A stretch of 64,000 nt of DNA from Phycisphaerae bacterium (GCA_002862305.1 PKCS01000044.1:1-64000); one strand, 5' to 3'; shown: positions 27,664 through 40,728, numbered from the stretch's first letter. The notes: generated from the sequence alone by a model not told the origin. Made by a program: numbers and translations.

Positions 27664-28581
27664 ATGCCCGAGCCTGAACGCTTCGACAAGCCGATCCGGG
27701 ACTTCCTGACCTTCGCCCGCGTCGAGGCGGGCCTGGCGACCGCGACCATCGAGGCCTACCGGCGGGACCTCGGCGACCTGTGCGAGGACCTGGGCGCCCG
27801 GGGGCTCACGGCCCCCCGGGAGGTGTCCGCCGACGACCTGGCCGACCACATGCGATGGCTGGCCCGCGAACGCATGATGCAGGCGACCTCCGTCGCCCGG
27901 CACCTGGCGACGATCCGGGTCTTCTTCCGCTGGATGAATGCCGAGGGATTCATCGACCGGGACCCCGCGCGGGTCCTCGAGCGGCCCACCCGCTGGCGGA
28001 AGCTCCCCGGCGTGGTCAGTCCGATCAAGATGCGGCGCCTGGTGGAGGCCCCGGCACCGGAGCACGGACGACTGTGGCAGCGGGACCGCGCGATCCTCGA
28101 ACTCATGTACGCCGCCGGGCTCCGGGCCTCGGAGGTCGGGCGCATCCGCCTCAACGAGTACCACGAGGAGACGATGCTGCTCACCGTCCACGGGAAGGGG
28201 GAACGGACCCGGGTGGTCCCGATCGGGGAACCCGCCCGGGACGCCACCAACGACTACCTCGCGGAGACCAGGCCCCAGCTGGCCCGGTTCACCGATGGTC
28301 GTGACCAGCACCGGCTGCTGCTCTCCGGCGGCGGGCGTCCCCTCGAGCGGGTCGCGATCTGGCAGATCGTCCGCAAGTACGCCGCGATCTCCGGGCTCGA
28401 GGGGGTCCACCCCCACATGCTTCGCCACAGCTTCGCGACCCACCTCGTCCAGGGCGGGGCGGACCTGCGCGTGGTCCAGGACCTGCTGGGCCATTCGGAC
28501 ATCGGGACCACCCAGGTCTACACCCACGTCGACCGGACCCACCTGCACGACGTGGTGCGGACCTGCCTGCCTCGTGGCTGA
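27664..28581 (+). CDS. xerD: Site-specific tyrosine recombinase XerD/XerC family
   Basis: 305 residues, the length of XerC/XerD, which resolve chromosome dimers at dif together with FtsK. The full catalytic set is present: Arg154 (GLRASEVGR), Lys178 (HGKGER), His251-x-x-Arg254 (HPHMLRHSFATHL), His277 (LLGHSDIGTTQ) and Tyr286 (VYTHVD). N-terminal core-binding SAM-like domain up to about 105. AAGGA upstream of ATG 27664 supports this start. Context and size indicate the housekeeping recombinase rather than a phage or integron integrase; XerC versus XerD cannot be fully settled. Confidence 0.88.
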   Translation: MPEPERFDKPIRDFLTFARVEAGLATATIEAYRRDLGDLCEDLGARGLTAPREVSADDLADHMRWLARERMMQATSVARHLATIRVFFRWMNAEGFIDRDPARVLERPTRWRKLPGVVSPIKMRRLVEAPAPEHGRLWQRDRAILELMYAAGLRASEVGRIRLNEYHEETMLLTVHGKGERTRVVPIGEPARDATNDYLAETRPQLARFTDGRDQHRLLLSGGGRPLERVAIWQIVRKYAAISGLEGVHPHMLRHSFATHLVQGGADLRVVQDLLGHSDIGTTQVYTHVDRTHLHDVVRTCLPRG

Positions 28582-28613
28582 GCGCGCCCACTTGCCTGGG
28601 ACCGACTTGCTGC

Positions 28614-28619
28614 TCTAAT
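28614..28619 (+). promoter_or_regulatory. Putative promoter of leaderless zwf-pgl mRNA
   Basis: TCTAAT, six bases, then ATG at 28626; a TTGCCT at 28592-28597 lies 16 bp upstream as a plausible -35. Confidence 0.55.
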
Positions 28620-28625
28620 GCGTGC

Positions 28626-30167
28626 ATGAACGTCGACCCCTGCGTCATGGTCATCTTCGGGGCCTCCGGTGACCTGACCCATCGCAAGCTGGTGCCCGCG
28701 CTGTACGAGATGTTCTGCCGGGGCATGCTCCCGGCCTCCGGGTGCGTCCTGGGCGTCTCCCGGACCCCGAAGACCGACGAGCAGTGGCGGGAGGAGCTCC
28801 TGCCCTGGGTCCGGGAGCATGCACACGGCTTCGAACCCGGATCGTGGTCGGAGTTCAGCCGGCGGTTGCACTACCACGCAGCGGACGCCACGCGTCCCGA
28901 GTCCTTCCCCGCGCTCTCCGACCGGATCCGCTCCCTCGACGCCGACCACCACGGCGGCGGCAACATCCTCTTCTTCCTCTCGGTGGCGCCCTCCCTCTAC
29001 CAGCCCATCGTCGAATGCGTGCAGGGTTCGGGACTGGTCACCGAGGGCCGGCGATGGTGCAGCCTCGATCCGGAGCAACGTTCCTGGCAGCGGATCGTCG
29101 TCGAGAAGCCCTTCGGTCGCGACGATCGAAGCGCCGCGGAACTGAACCGGGTCCTCGGCCGGGCGTTCGAGGAGGAGTCCATCTACCGGATCGACCACTA
29201 CCTCGGCAAGGAGCTGGTCCAGGGGATCCTCGCGTTCCGGTTCGGCAACACCATCTTCGAGCCGGTCTGGAACCACGTCTACGTCGATCACGTGCAGATC
29301 ACCGCCGCGGAACCGATGGGGGTCGAGGATCGGGTGGCCTTCTACGACGAGACCGGGGCGATCCGGGACATGATCCAGTCGCACCTCTTCCAGATCCTCG
29401 CGTTCGTGGCGATGGAACCCCCGACCCTCTACACCGCCGAACACGTCCGCGCCGAGAAGATCAAGCTCATCGACGCGCTGCGCACCCCCGAGGACGACCA
29501 GATCGATCGCTACTGCGCCCTCGGCCAGTACGGTCCCGCGCCCGACGGCGCCCCGGGATACGCGGACCTACCGGACGTCTCCGACGGCTCGACCACCGAG
29601 ACCTTCGCGGCCCTCGCCCTCTTCATCGACAACTGGCGGTGGACCGGGACGCCCTTCTTCCTGCGGAGCGGCAAGCGCATGCCCCGGAAGGTCACCGAGG
29701 TCGTCATCCAGTTCAAGCCGCCCGCCGCGAACCTCTTCCGGGAACTCCCGGAGTTCAAGGCGGGCCGACGGCTCATGCCCAACCGGATCGTCATGGAGAT
29801 CGCCCCCCGGGAGTCGATACGGGTGCGCTTCGAGTGCAAGGAGCCCGGGCTGGAGTTCCAGCTGGACACCATCGAGATGGACAGTGACTTCCAGCGGGAG
29901 TTCAAGAGCGAGGTCGTGGAATCCTACGGCCCGCTGCTGATCGAGGCGATGCGCGGGGACCAGACCCTCTTCAAGCACCGGCTCGAGGTCGAGGGCGCGT
30001 GGCGGGCGGTGATGCCGTTCCTCGATGATCGTTCCCGTGGGTTGCGTTCGGGGATTCAGGGCAACTATCCTCCGGACAGCTGGGGTCCGGCCTCGTCGGA
30101 CGAACTCCTGGCCCGCTACGCATCGGAATGGAACAACGAGTCCGTTCCCAAGGAAGGAAGCCAGTGA
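28626..30167 (+). CDS. zwf: Glucose-6-phosphate 1-dehydrogenase
   Basis: 513 residues. First enzyme of the oxidative pentose-phosphate pathway. FGASGDLTHRKLVPALY binds NADP at the N-terminus, EKPFGRD and the active-site RIDHYLGKELVQ (about 188-199) are intact, and LRSGKRMPRKVTEV is near the C-terminal half. Its TGA overlaps the pgl ATG (TGATG), so the next enzyme is co-translated. Expression probably from the leaderless promoter just upstream. Confidence 0.97.
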   Translation: MNVDPCVMVIFGASGDLTHRKLVPALYEMFCRGMLPASGCVLGVSRTPKTDEQWREELLPWVREHAHGFEPGSWSEFSRRLHYHAADATRPESFPALSDRIRSLDADHHGGGNILFFLSVAPSLYQPIVECVQGSGLVTEGRRWCSLDPEQRSWQRIVVEKPFGRDDRSAAELNRVLGRAFEEESIYRIDHYLGKELVQGILAFRFGNTIFEPVWNHVYVDHVQITAAEPMGVEDRVAFYDETGAIRDMIQSHLFQILAFVAMEPPTLYTAEHVRAEKIKLIDALRTPEDDQIDRYCALGQYGPAPDGAPGYADLPDVSDGSTTETFAALALFIDNWRWTGTPFFLRSGKRMPRKVTEVVIQFKPPAANLFRELPEFKAGRRLMPNRIVMEIAPRESIRVRFECKEPGLEFQLDTIEMDSDFQREFKSEVVESYGPLLIEAMRGDQTLFKHRLEVEGAWRAVMPFLDDRSRGLRSGIQGNYPPDSWGPASSDELLARYASEWNNESVPKEGSQ

Positions 30168-30982
30168 TGAGTGACGCCGCTTCGGACCCGCACGAGGAGA
30201 TCAGGCCCGTCGAGCTCGGCAACGACGGGTACGTGGCCGATCCCCCCAACCTCCCCGGACACGTGGTGGCCCGCCAGGATCCCGACGACGTCCTCACCCA
30301 CCTGGCCAACGACCTCCTGGACCACGCGCTCCAGTGCGTCCGCGAGTTCGGGCACTTCCACCTCGCGCTCTCCGGCGGACACACCCCGTTCCCGCTCTAC
30401 CAGCGACTGATGACCGATCCCCTCTACCGGGGGCTTCCCTGGGCCCGGACCCACCTCTGGATCGTCGATGAACGCCGGGTCCCCTTCGAGGACGACCTCA
30501 GCAACTACAAGCACATCCATGAGATCTTCGCCGACCACTCCGGAATCCCCGCCAACCAGATGCATCCGATCCAGGCCACGCGCGACGACGCGGACGTGCT
30601 CTACGAGCAGGAGCTGCAGGAGGTGCTGGGCTGGCGGGAGAAGGGGCACGACCGCCTCGACTACGTGCTGCTGGGCATGGGACCCGACGGCCACACCGCC
30701 AGCCTCTTCCCGAACTCCCGCGCGCTGGACGTCGAGGATCGCCTGGTGACCATGAACTCGGGCCCGACGGTGGTCCCCCCGGACCGGGTCAGCATGACCT
30801 ACAAGCTGCTCAACGCCTCGCGAATGATCTGCCCGCTGGTCATGGGCGAGGGGAAGGCCTCGATGATCCACCGGATCGCCACCGGCGACGATCCCTCCCA
30901 CGACGTCCCCATCAAGGGGATCAACCCCGTGGGCGGCGTGCTCCGCTGGTACCTCGACGGCGCGGCCTGCGGGGCGGGCTGA
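30167..30982 (+). CDS. pgl: 6-phosphogluconolactonase
   Basis: 271 residues (SOL/DevB type). LALSGGHTPFPLYQRLM, WIVDERRVPFEDDLSNYKH and DYVLLGMGPDGHTASLFPNS are the family motifs; it hydrolyses the lactone made by Zwf. The start at 30167 overlaps the zwf stop and has AAGGAAGG upstream. The N-terminus is about 25 residues longer than usual (DPHEEIRPVELGND). Tail-to-tail with ruvX, 5 bp between the stops. Confidence 0.95.
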   Translation: MSDAASDPHEEIRPVELGNDGYVADPPNLPGHVVARQDPDDVLTHLANDLLDHALQCVREFGHFHLALSGGHTPFPLYQRLMTDPLYRGLPWARTHLWIVDERRVPFEDDLSNYKHIHEIFADHSGIPANQMHPIQATRDDADVLYEQELQEVLGWREKGHDRLDYVLLGMGPDGHTASLFPNSRALDVEDRLVTMNSGPTVVPPDRVSMTYKLLNASRMICPLVMGEGKASMIHRIATGDDPSHDVPIKGINPVGGVLRWYLDGAACGAG

Positions 30983-30987
30983 ACGGA

Positions 30988-31398
30988 TCAGCGACGGGAG
31001 GCGAAGTAGTCCTCGAGCAGGGCCGCCGCCGCGATCGCGTCGCGGATCCGCTTCTTGCCGGCGTGCGTGCGGCCGCTGCGAGCCATCCTCGAATCCGCCT
31101 CGAAGCTGGTCAGTCGTTCATCCTGCAGGTGCACCGGGAGCCCCGAACGCTCCCCGATCCTGACCGCGGTCTCCCGCATCCGCCGGGCGGCCGGCCCCTC
31201 GCTGTCGTCCATGTTCAACGGGAGTCCCACCAGCAGGGCCTCGGGTCGGTGTGCCTCGACCATCCCCGCCACCGCGTCCATCAGTTCGGCCTCGTTGGCG
31301 TGCTCGATCACCCCGACCGGCTGGGCCAGGCCCAGTTCGACGTCGCCGACCGCGAATCCCGTGCGTCGTCCCCCGATGTCGATGGCGAGCATGCGCAT
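30988..31398 (-). CDS. ruvX: Putative pre-16S rRNA nuclease / Holliday junction resolvase-like RuvX (YqgF)
   Basis: 136 residues, an RNase H-like fold. MLAIDIGGRRTGFAVGD contains the first metal-binding Asp, VGLPLNMDDSEGPAARRMR the central motif and LQDERLTSFEAD the later acidic motif. GGAGGTGAGG upstream of 31398 supports that start over the longer reading. Last gene of ruvA-manC-ruvX. Confidence 0.9.
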   Translation of the reverse strand: MRMLAIDIGGRRTGFAVGDVELGLAQPVGVIEHANEAELMDAVAGMVEAHRPEALLVGLPLNMDDSEGPAARRMRETAVRIGERSGLPVHLQDERLTSFEADSRMARSGRTHAGKKRIRDAIAAAALLEDYFASRR

Positions 31399-31414
31399 GG
31401 ACCTCACCTCCACG

Positions 31415-32491
31415 TCAACGGTGCGATTCCGGTACCGCCCCCGCGAGTCGCTTGACCTCCTCCGCCCGGTCGGCGGGGCAGACCATGATCGCGTCCCCGG
31501 TCGCCACGATCACCAGGTTCTCGCAGCCCACGGCGGTCACCACCCGGGAGGGGTCGTCGGAGACCGCCAGCACCTCGCGGCAGTCCAGGAGGACCGTCGA
31601 TCCCGAGCTTCGATTGCCCTCGGCGTCCGCCTCGAGGGTCCCGGCGAAGCTCGGCCAGCTGCCCACGTCCTCCCAGCGGACCTCCATCGGCACCACGCAG
31701 ATCCCGTGCTCCGGCGAACGGGAGGCCGGCTCCATCAGCCCGTAGTCCACGCTGATCCTGGGCAGGGTGGGGTACACCGCCTCCAGCGTCGACCGTCGGG
31801 TCTCGGCGCCACGGTCCCAGTCCTCGGCGATCCGCTTCAGTCCCTCCGCATGCGCGGGCTGGAACCGCTCCAGGGCCTCCATGACCATCGCGGCACCGAA
31901 GACGAACATCCCGCTGTTCCAGCTGTAGCGCCCGGACTCCAGGTAGGACCGCGCGGTCTCGAGGTCCGGCTTCTCCTTGAAGGCATCGGCCTCGAAGGCG
32001 CCCTCGAATCCGTCCACGGGGTTCCCCCGGGCGACGTACCCGAAGCCGGTCGCCGGCCGGGTGGGGGTGATCCCGAAGGTGACGAACCGCGAGGGGACCG
32101 CCTCGACGAGCGAGAAGCCCAGGTCGACCGCCCGGGTGAACTCCGACTGGGGTTCGATCAGGTGGTCGGAGGTGAGGACTGCGAAGACGGCCTCCGGATC
32201 GGCCTTCCCCAGCACCGCGGCGGTGAGTCCCACCGCGGCGAGGGTGTCCCGTCCGCAGGGCTCGCCGAGGATCTCGATCTCCCCCAGCACGCCCTCGATG
32301 ACGTCCCGGAAGCGTTCCGCGGTGCAGATCACCGTGCGTTCCGGTGCCACGACCCCTTCGAGCCTCGAACTGGCGATCTCCAGCAGGGAACGGCCCTCGA
32401 ACAGCGGCAGCAGCTGCTTGGGTCGCTCGCTCCGGCTGAACGGCCAGAGCCTGGTGCCCGATCCACCCGCCATGATCATCGCGTATCGCAT
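31415..32491 (-). CDS. manC: Mannose-1-phosphate guanylyltransferase
   Basis: 358 residues, nucleotidyltransferase domain only (no C-terminal isomerase). IMAGGSGTRLWPFSRSERPKQLLPL is the pyrophosphorylase signature, and ALTSDHLI / FGITPTRPATGFGY / FKEKPD / WNSGMFVF are typical of GDP-mannose pyrophosphorylases. Makes GDP-mannose for glycans or compatible solutes. Lies between ruvA and ruvX with short gaps (12 and 16 bp), an odd operon mix of DNA repair and sugar-nucleotide genes. Confidence 0.93.
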   Translation of the reverse strand: MRYAMIMAGGSGTRLWPFSRSERPKQLLPLFEGRSLLEIASSRLEGVVAPERTVICTAERFRDVIEGVLGEIEILGEPCGRDTLAAVGLTAAVLGKADPEAVFAVLTSDHLIEPQSEFTRAVDLGFSLVEAVPSRFVTFGITPTRPATGFGYVARGNPVDGFEGAFEADAFKEKPDLETARSYLESGRYSWNSGMFVFGAAMVMEALERFQPAHAEGLKRIAEDWDRGAETRRSTLEAVYPTLPRISVDYGLMEPASRSPEHGICVVPMEVRWEDVGSWPSFAGTLEADAEGNRSSGSTVLLDCREVLAVSDDPSRVVTAVGCENLVIVATGDAIMVCPADRAEEVKRLAGAVPESHR

Positions 32492-32503
32492 CCGTACCGT
32501 CCC

Positions 32504-33136
32504 TCAGTTCAGCTGCTTGAGTCGAAGCGCCCCGGTCACCAGCTGGTCGGCGCTGTCGATGGTGGGGTCCGCCCGGGTGACCCGGTCGATCAGGTCCTCC
32601 GCTCGATTACGAGGTTCGCCGAGCTGGAGCAGGACCGCGAGGGCCTCCTCCACGAACGCCGCGATCGCCTGCGGGGACCCGGTTCCCGCCTCCGCGACGT
32701 GGGCACCCTCGACGAACGGATCCACCTTGTCCTTGAGTTCCACCACGATCGCCTCCGCGGTGCGCTTGCCGACCTCCGGGAGCGACTTCAGCAGGACGAG
32801 GTCCTGTTCCGCGACCGCGCGGGCGATCCGTCCCGCCGGAACCTGCATCACCCTGAGGGCCTTGCGCGCGCCGATCCCCTTCACCGTGGTGAAGAGCTCG
32901 AAGAACGCCCGGTCGCTGGCGCTGCGGAAGCCGATCAGGCGCGGCCGGAAGCTCGAGCCCTGGGCCGCGCCCTCCAGGACGTGGAGGGTGTGCAGTTCCA
33001 CCGTGCCCCCGAGCTCCTGGACCAGCCCTCCGTGATCGGCCGCGGAGACCAGCACCTCGTAGACGAGGCCCCCGCAGCGGACGTGGGCCCGCCCCTCCTC
33101 GACATCGACCAGGACACCTTCGATTCGACTAATCAT
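32504..33136 (-). CDS. ruvA: Holliday junction branch-migration protein RuvA
   Basis: 210 residues. ISRIEGVLVD starts the OB-fold domain; two helix-hairpin-helix motifs are seen (TTVKGIGARKALRVM and SLPEVGKRTAEAIVVELKDK); a flexible linker and the C-terminal RuvB-binding domain (about 155-205) follow. Works with RuvB and RuvC, neither of which is in the window. TACCAT is 9 nt before the ATG. Confidence 0.95.
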   Translation of the reverse strand: MISRIEGVLVDVEEGRAHVRCGGLVYEVLVSAADHGGLVQELGGTVELHTLHVLEGAAQGSSFRPRLIGFRSASDRAFFELFTTVKGIGARKALRVMQVPAGRIARAVAEQDLVLLKSLPEVGKRTAEAIVVELKDKVDPFVEGAHVAEAGTGSPQAIAAFVEEALAVLLQLGEPRNRAEDLIDRVTRADPTIDSADQLVTGALRLKQLN

Positions 33137-33177
33137 GCGCCGCCGATGGTACCACCGCGGGGGACGGTCGCCTCGAC

Positions 33178-33924
33178 TCAGTCCCGGGCGAGGGACGCTT
33201 CGGGGGAAATATCCTCCAGCGGCCACCCGGTGGCCCGATGCAGCCGCTGCCTCAGGTCCTCGGTGATCGCCCGGGCCTTGAGCCCGCGATCCCGGTAGTC
33301 GATCAGCTCCACCACCGTGACCCTGGCCCGGCAGGGTCGCAGCAGCGAGCCGAAGGTCGATCGTCCCGGCCGGGGCCCCTGGCTGTGCATGAGCAGCACA
33401 CTCGCCCCGGTCCGCGCGACGAGGAGCCCGAGCCCCGGCTGGAACGGCTGGACCACCTCCGGGGGACGGGCGATGCGTCCCTCGGGGAAGATGCCCACGA
33501 CCCCGCCCGCACGGAGGATCCGGATCGCCTCCGTCACGGAGGCCCGGTCGCGTTCGCTGAACTCGATCGGGAGGACCCCCAGTCGGTGCCAGAGCGGGCC
33601 CAGCAGGGGGGTCATCATCGCCCTGGACATCATCCAACGAATCCTCAGGTTGCATCCCCAGTTCACCAGCACCGGGTCCAGGCCGCTGGTGTGGTTGCAG
33701 ACCAGGACGAGTCCCGGTTCGGGAATCGGATCGGGAACCCTCTCGAGACCCCTGAATCGGGCTCCCCAGTAGACCCGGACAAGGGGCGCGATCGCGATCT
33801 TGAGGAGTCCGACCACCCGATCGCCCCCGCCTCGCTTCCGGGCGTGCACCCCGACCAGCCAGCCCAGGGCCAGCACCAGCACCACCGCGACGGTCCCCAG
33901 GATCGTTCCTTGAATCCAGTCCAT
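33178..33924 (-). CDS. plsC: 1-acyl-sn-glycerol-3-phosphate acyltransferase (PlsC family)
   Basis: 248 residues with an N-terminal membrane anchor (GTVAVVLVLALGWLVGV, 10-26). The acyltransferase motif NHTSGLD (His78, Asp83) and FPEGR (146-150) are intact. Probably makes phosphatidic acid in the inner membrane; other lysophospholipid acyltransferases of the family cannot be excluded. AAGGG is upstream of the start. Divergent from carB. Confidence 0.88.
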   Translation of the reverse strand: MDWIQGTILGTVAVVLVLALGWLVGVHARKRGGGDRVVGLLKIAIAPLVRVYWGARFRGLERVPDPIPEPGLVLVCNHTSGLDPVLVNWGCNLRIRWMMSRAMMTPLLGPLWHRLGVLPIEFSERDRASVTEAIRILRAGGVVGIFPEGRIARPPEVVQPFQPGLGLLVARTGASVLLMHSQGPRPGRSTFGSLLRPCRARVTVVELIDYRDRGLKARAITEDLRQRLHRATGWPLEDISPEASLARD

Positions 33925-34063
33925 GTGACTCGCCCTTCCCGGTTCGTCGCCCGGCCCCCAGTTGGGGATTGCCTGCGCATTGGCGCCTCACCAGACATCC
34001 CATCGGATACACTGGGACAAGTTTGGGCATTTTCTCCTGGATTCCCCGGAACGATTCGCGCGC

Positions 34064-37519
<3,456 letters not shown>

Positions 37520-37567
37520 TCCTCGATCGGTCCCCGGAATCCACGGACTGCTCGCGCCCCAATTGTT

Positions 37568-37573
37568 TATGAT
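37568..37573 (+). promoter_or_regulatory. Putative -10 of nuoH
   Basis: TATGAT about 30 nt upstream of the GTG start in an AT-rich patch between carB and nuoH. Confidence 0.4.
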
Positions 37574-37602
37574 TGGGCACTCACCAGTCCAGGAGTCCCT
37601 CC

Positions 37603-38886
37603 GTGGTCCTTTCCCCCAACGAAGTCCAGGTCATCGCGTCCCTCGTGGTGGTGGTGGTCCTTCTGCACCTGTTCCTCGGCGGATGCGCCTACTCGATCCT
37701 GCTCGAGCGAAAGCTGAGTGCCTGGATGCAGGATCGGGTCGGTCCCAACCGAGTGGGACCCCACGGCGCCTTCCAGCCGCTGGCCGACGGCCTGAAGTTC
37801 CTCCTCAAGGAGGACTACAACCCCCGCGGGGTGGACAAGTGGCTGTTCCTGCTGGCGCCCGGCTTCATCATGATCCCGGCGATGATCGGCTTCGTGGTGG
37901 TTCCCTTCGCCCAGAAGATCGACGTCACCGGCCTGGTCCAGCTGGTCGGGGTCGCCCAGCCGAACACCGAGTACCTGGTGCGCCTGGTGGGGGCCGACAT
38001 CAACGTCGGCCTGATCTACTTCGTGGCGGTCGGTTCGATCGGGGTCTACGGGGTGGTGCTGGGTGGATGGGCCAGCAACAACAAGTTCTCGTTCCTCGGG
38101 GGACTTCGCGCCAGCGCGCAGATGATCAGCTACGAGATCCCCATGGGCCTCGCCCTGCTGACGATCGTGCTGGTCTCGGGGACCATCAATCCCTTCGAGA
38201 TCATCGCCCACCAGCAGTCGACCGCCTGGAACCTCCTCCAGATGCCGGTGGCCGCGATCCTCTTCTACGTCTGCATGCTGGCGGAGAGCAACCGCGCGCC
38301 CTTCGACCTCGCCGAGGCCGAGAGCGAGCTGATCGGCGGCTACCACACCGAGTACTCCTCGATGAAGTTCGCCCTGTTCTTCCTGGCCGAGTACTACCAC
38401 ATGATCGCCGGCGCGGCGTTCTTCACCATGCTCTTCCTCGGGGGCTGGTCGGTGAACCCCATCGCGGGGATCATCCCCTGGGACTTCACGAACCCCGGCA
38501 ACTTCTGGCTCCTGGGGCTGCTGCAGGCCGCGATCGTGCTGGTCAAGATGGCGGGACTCATCGCGTTCGCGATGGCCATCCGCTGGACCCTCCCCCGATT
38601 CCGCTTCGACCAGTTGATGAAGCTCGCCTGGGAGGGCATGATCCCCACCGCCCTGCTGATGGTGCTCATGTGCTCCCTGTGGATCTTCCTCGGTTGGCAG
38701 GACTGGATGGTCCTCGCCTCGCTGGCGACCATCGTGATCGTCTTCACCGTCCATCCCTTCATGCCCCGGCAGCCGCACCCCAACCGCCGGATCAAGATCA
38801 TCGGCAGTCGGTTCTCCCCCCTCGAGGACTCACCACCGCCGGCATCCGGCAGCGGGATGCCCGTGAACTCCCCGCTCTCGGACTGA
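37603..38886 (+). CDS. nuoH: NADH-quinone oxidoreductase subunit H
   Basis: 427 residues with about eight or nine transmembrane segments. The membrane subunit of complex I at the quinone site: [64 protein letters not shown] and a C-terminal [16 protein letters not shown] are diagnostic. The start is GTG 37603, chosen because AGGAG sits 7 nt upstream. It stands alone: no other nuo gene flanks it in this window. Confidence 0.96.
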   Translation: MVLSPNEVQVIASLVVVVVLLHLFLGGCAYSILLERKLSAWMQDRVGPNRVGPHGAFQPLADGLKFLLKEDYNPRGVDKWLFLLAPGFIMIPAMIGFVVVPFAQKIDVTGLVQLVGVAQPNTEYLVRLVGADINVGLIYFVAVGSIGVYGVVLGGWASNNKFSFLGGLRASAQMISYEIPMGLALLTIVLVSGTINPFEIIAHQQSTAWNLLQMPVAAILFYVCMLAESNRAPFDLAEAESELIGGYHTEYSSMKFALFFLAEYYHMIAGAAFFTMLFLGGWSVNPIAGIIPWDFTNPGNFWLLGLLQAAIVLVKMAGLIAFAMAIRWTLPRFRFDQLMKLAWEGMIPTALLMVLMCSLWIFLGWQDWMVLASLATIVIVFTVHPFMPRQPHPNRRIKIIGSRFSPLEDSPPPASGSGMPVNSPLSD

Positions 38887-38935
38887 CCGCTCCCGGGCCG
38901 GGATCCCAACGGCCCTCGCCCCCAGGATGATGCTC

Positions 38936-39142
38936 ATGGGACCGAGATACCTCATCGACGCCTTCACCGGACTGCTCCGGCTCGGCTGGTCCACCCGGTT
39001 CCGCCTGGGCTCCGCCTACTGGAAGTGGCGGGTCGAGACCGCCTTCGGGCCGGAACCCTCCCAGCACCCTCCTCTCTATAGAAGGATGCGGATGGTGCTG
39101 GACTACGCCGCCTGGACCTCCCGGATGCGTCGTCTCCGGTGA
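38936..39142 (+). CDS. Small conserved-looking protein downstream of nuoH
   Basis: 68 residues (MGPRYLIDAFTGLLRLGW...), basic, with an amphipathic N-terminus and a basic C-terminus ending SRMRRLR. An AGGA precedes ATG 38936; in-frame ATGs at 38927 and 38930 are alternatives. It begins 49 bp after nuoH on the same strand. No family recognised; a role linked to nuoH is only positional. Confidence 0.45.
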   Translation: MGPRYLIDAFTGLLRLGWSTRFRLGSAYWKWRVETAFGPEPSQHPPLYRRMRMVLDYAAWTSRMRRLR

Positions 39143-39204
39143 GTCCCCGGCCCGAGCCACCGAAGGCGCTTCCGCCATCCGGTCAGGTTTCCCCGCCCAC
39201 GCTG

Positions 39205-39210
39205 TAGACT
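39205..39210 (+). promoter_or_regulatory. Putative -10 element of leaderless radA mRNA
   Basis: TAGACT, six bases, ATG at 39217; identical in hexamer and spacing to the acylase gene. Confidence 0.55.
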
Positions 39211-39216
39211 GGGCGA

Positions 39217-40728
39217 ATGGCCAAGGACCGGACCAGTTTCCTCTGCAGCGAGTGTGGCGCCGTCCAGGCCCAGTGGGCCGGTCGCTGTCCGGAATGCGGG
39301 GAGTGGGACGTGCTCGCACCCTTCACCGAGCCTGCGGCCGGGACCGATCCCGTCGAGGCGCGGATCGCTTCCACGGACCCCCGGGCCCCGGCCCCGACCG
39401 CACGGCCGATCACCTCCATCGAGCTGGGCGAGGTCCCCCGGATCGCCTCGGGCATCGAGGAGGTCGACCGGGTCCTCGGGGGGGGCTTCGTCCCGGGGGC
39501 CTCGATCCTGCTTGGTGGTGATCCCGGCGTGGGCAAGAGCACCCTGCTCATGCAGATTGCCGGGGCTCTCAGCCAGTCCGGGGGGGTGGTGCTCTACGCC
39601 AGCAGCGAGGAGAGCGCGGCCCAGGTCCGCCTTCGCGCCGATCGGCTGGGCGCCACGTCCCAGTCCGACGCATCGGAACGCCTGCTGGTCCTCGCGGAGA
39701 CCGACCTGGGACGCATCCTCGCGGAGGCCCGTCGCGTCAATCCCCGGATCCTGCTGCTGGATTCGATCCAGATGACGTGGCTGGGGTCCTCCGGGGGCGG
39801 TACCGACGCCTCGCGGGCCGGGGCGGGCGCCGCCAGCCAGCTGAGGCGATGCGCGACCGAGCTGGCCCTGCTTGCCAAGCAGACGGGGATCACGGTCCTG
39901 ATCGTCGGCCACGTGACCAAGGACGGCCAGCTGGCGGGCCCCAAGCTGCTGGAGCACCTCGTCGACGTGGTGCTTGCCTTCGAGGGCGATCGGCACCACC
40001 GACACCGGATCCTCCGGGGGGTGAAGAACCGGTTCGGTTCGACCCACGAGATCGGCCTCTTCCAGATGACCGGCGACGGGCTGGAATCGATGAGCGAGCA
40101 TTCCGTGCACTTCGACGAGGACGAGCGCCCCTCCCCCGGGGCCGCGATCGTGCCCACCCTGGCGGGCAGCCGGTGCCTGCTGGCGGAGATCCAGGCCCTC
40201 AGTGCCACCGGATTCCTGGGTTCCGCGAAACGTCGTGCTTCCGGCCTGGACGCCGCGCGGCTGGCGATGCTGATCGCGGTGCTCGAGAAGCACGGCGGGC
40301 TTCGGCTGGCCGATCAGGACGTGTTCGTCTCGGTGGCGGGGGGGTTGCGCATCCAGGAACCGGCGGCGGATCTCGCCGCGGCCCTCGCCATCGCGGGGGT
40401 GCACGCCGGCCGTGCCCTTCCGCCCGCGACCGCGGTCTTCGGGGAATTGACGCTTTCCGGAAAGGTCCGGCCGGCGTCCGGTGCCGACCAGCGTGTCTCG
40501 GAGGCGATACGACGTGGTGCGCACAGCGTGCTGGTACCTGCCTCTCAGGTCGAGGACCTCCCGCAGGACCAGGCCGTTCGCGTGCACGGAGTTCATCGAC
40601 TCGTCGATGCGCTCGAGCACCTGATCGCACTCCCCTCGAGCCGACTTGAAGGGGCGTTGCCCGGTCAGGTAGAATCGTCCGGCCTTCCTTTGGAAGATGA
40701 TGTGGCCCCCTTCGGGGCCTCACGTTGA
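39217..40728 (+). CDS. radA: DNA repair protein RadA/Sms
   Basis: 503 residues. N-terminal four-Cys zinc finger (C10, C13, C24, C27 in LCSECGAVQAQWAGRCPECG), RecA-like core with Walker A GDPGVGKST, the RadA-specific KNRFG (GVKNRFGS) and a C-terminal Lon-protease-like domain (ADLAAALAIAG, FGELTLSGKVRP). Acts in branch migration of recombination intermediates. Leaderless-type start. The tail (after about 470) runs into two hairpins. Confidence 0.95.
   Translation: MAKDRTSFLCSECGAVQAQWAGRCPECGEWDVLAPFTEPAAGTDPVEARIASTDPRAPAPTARPITSIELGEVPRIASGIEEVDRVLGGGFVPGASILLGGDPGVGKSTLLMQIAGALSQSGGVVLYASSEESAAQVRLRADRLGATSQSDASERLLVLAETDLGRILAEARRVNPRILLLDSIQMTWLGSSGGGTDASRAGAGAASQLRRCATELALLAKQTGITVLIVGHVTKDGQLAGPKLLEHLVDVVLAFEGDRHHRHRILRGVKNRFGSTHEIGLFQMTGDGLESMSEHSVHFDEDERPSPGAAIVPTLAGSRCLLAEIQALSATGFLGSAKRRASGLDAARLAMLIAVLEKHGGLRLADQDVFVSVAGGLRIQEPAADLAAALAIAGVHAGRALPPATAVFGELTLSGKVRPASGADQRVSEAIRRGAHSVLVPASQVEDLPQDQAVRVHGVHRLVDALEHLIALPSSRLEGALPGQVESSGLPLEDDVAPFGASR

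Noticed and set aside
27664-28581. xerD as a mobile-element integrase
   Set aside because: No att repeats, excisionase or phage genes nearby; length and motifs fit the housekeeping Xer recombinase.
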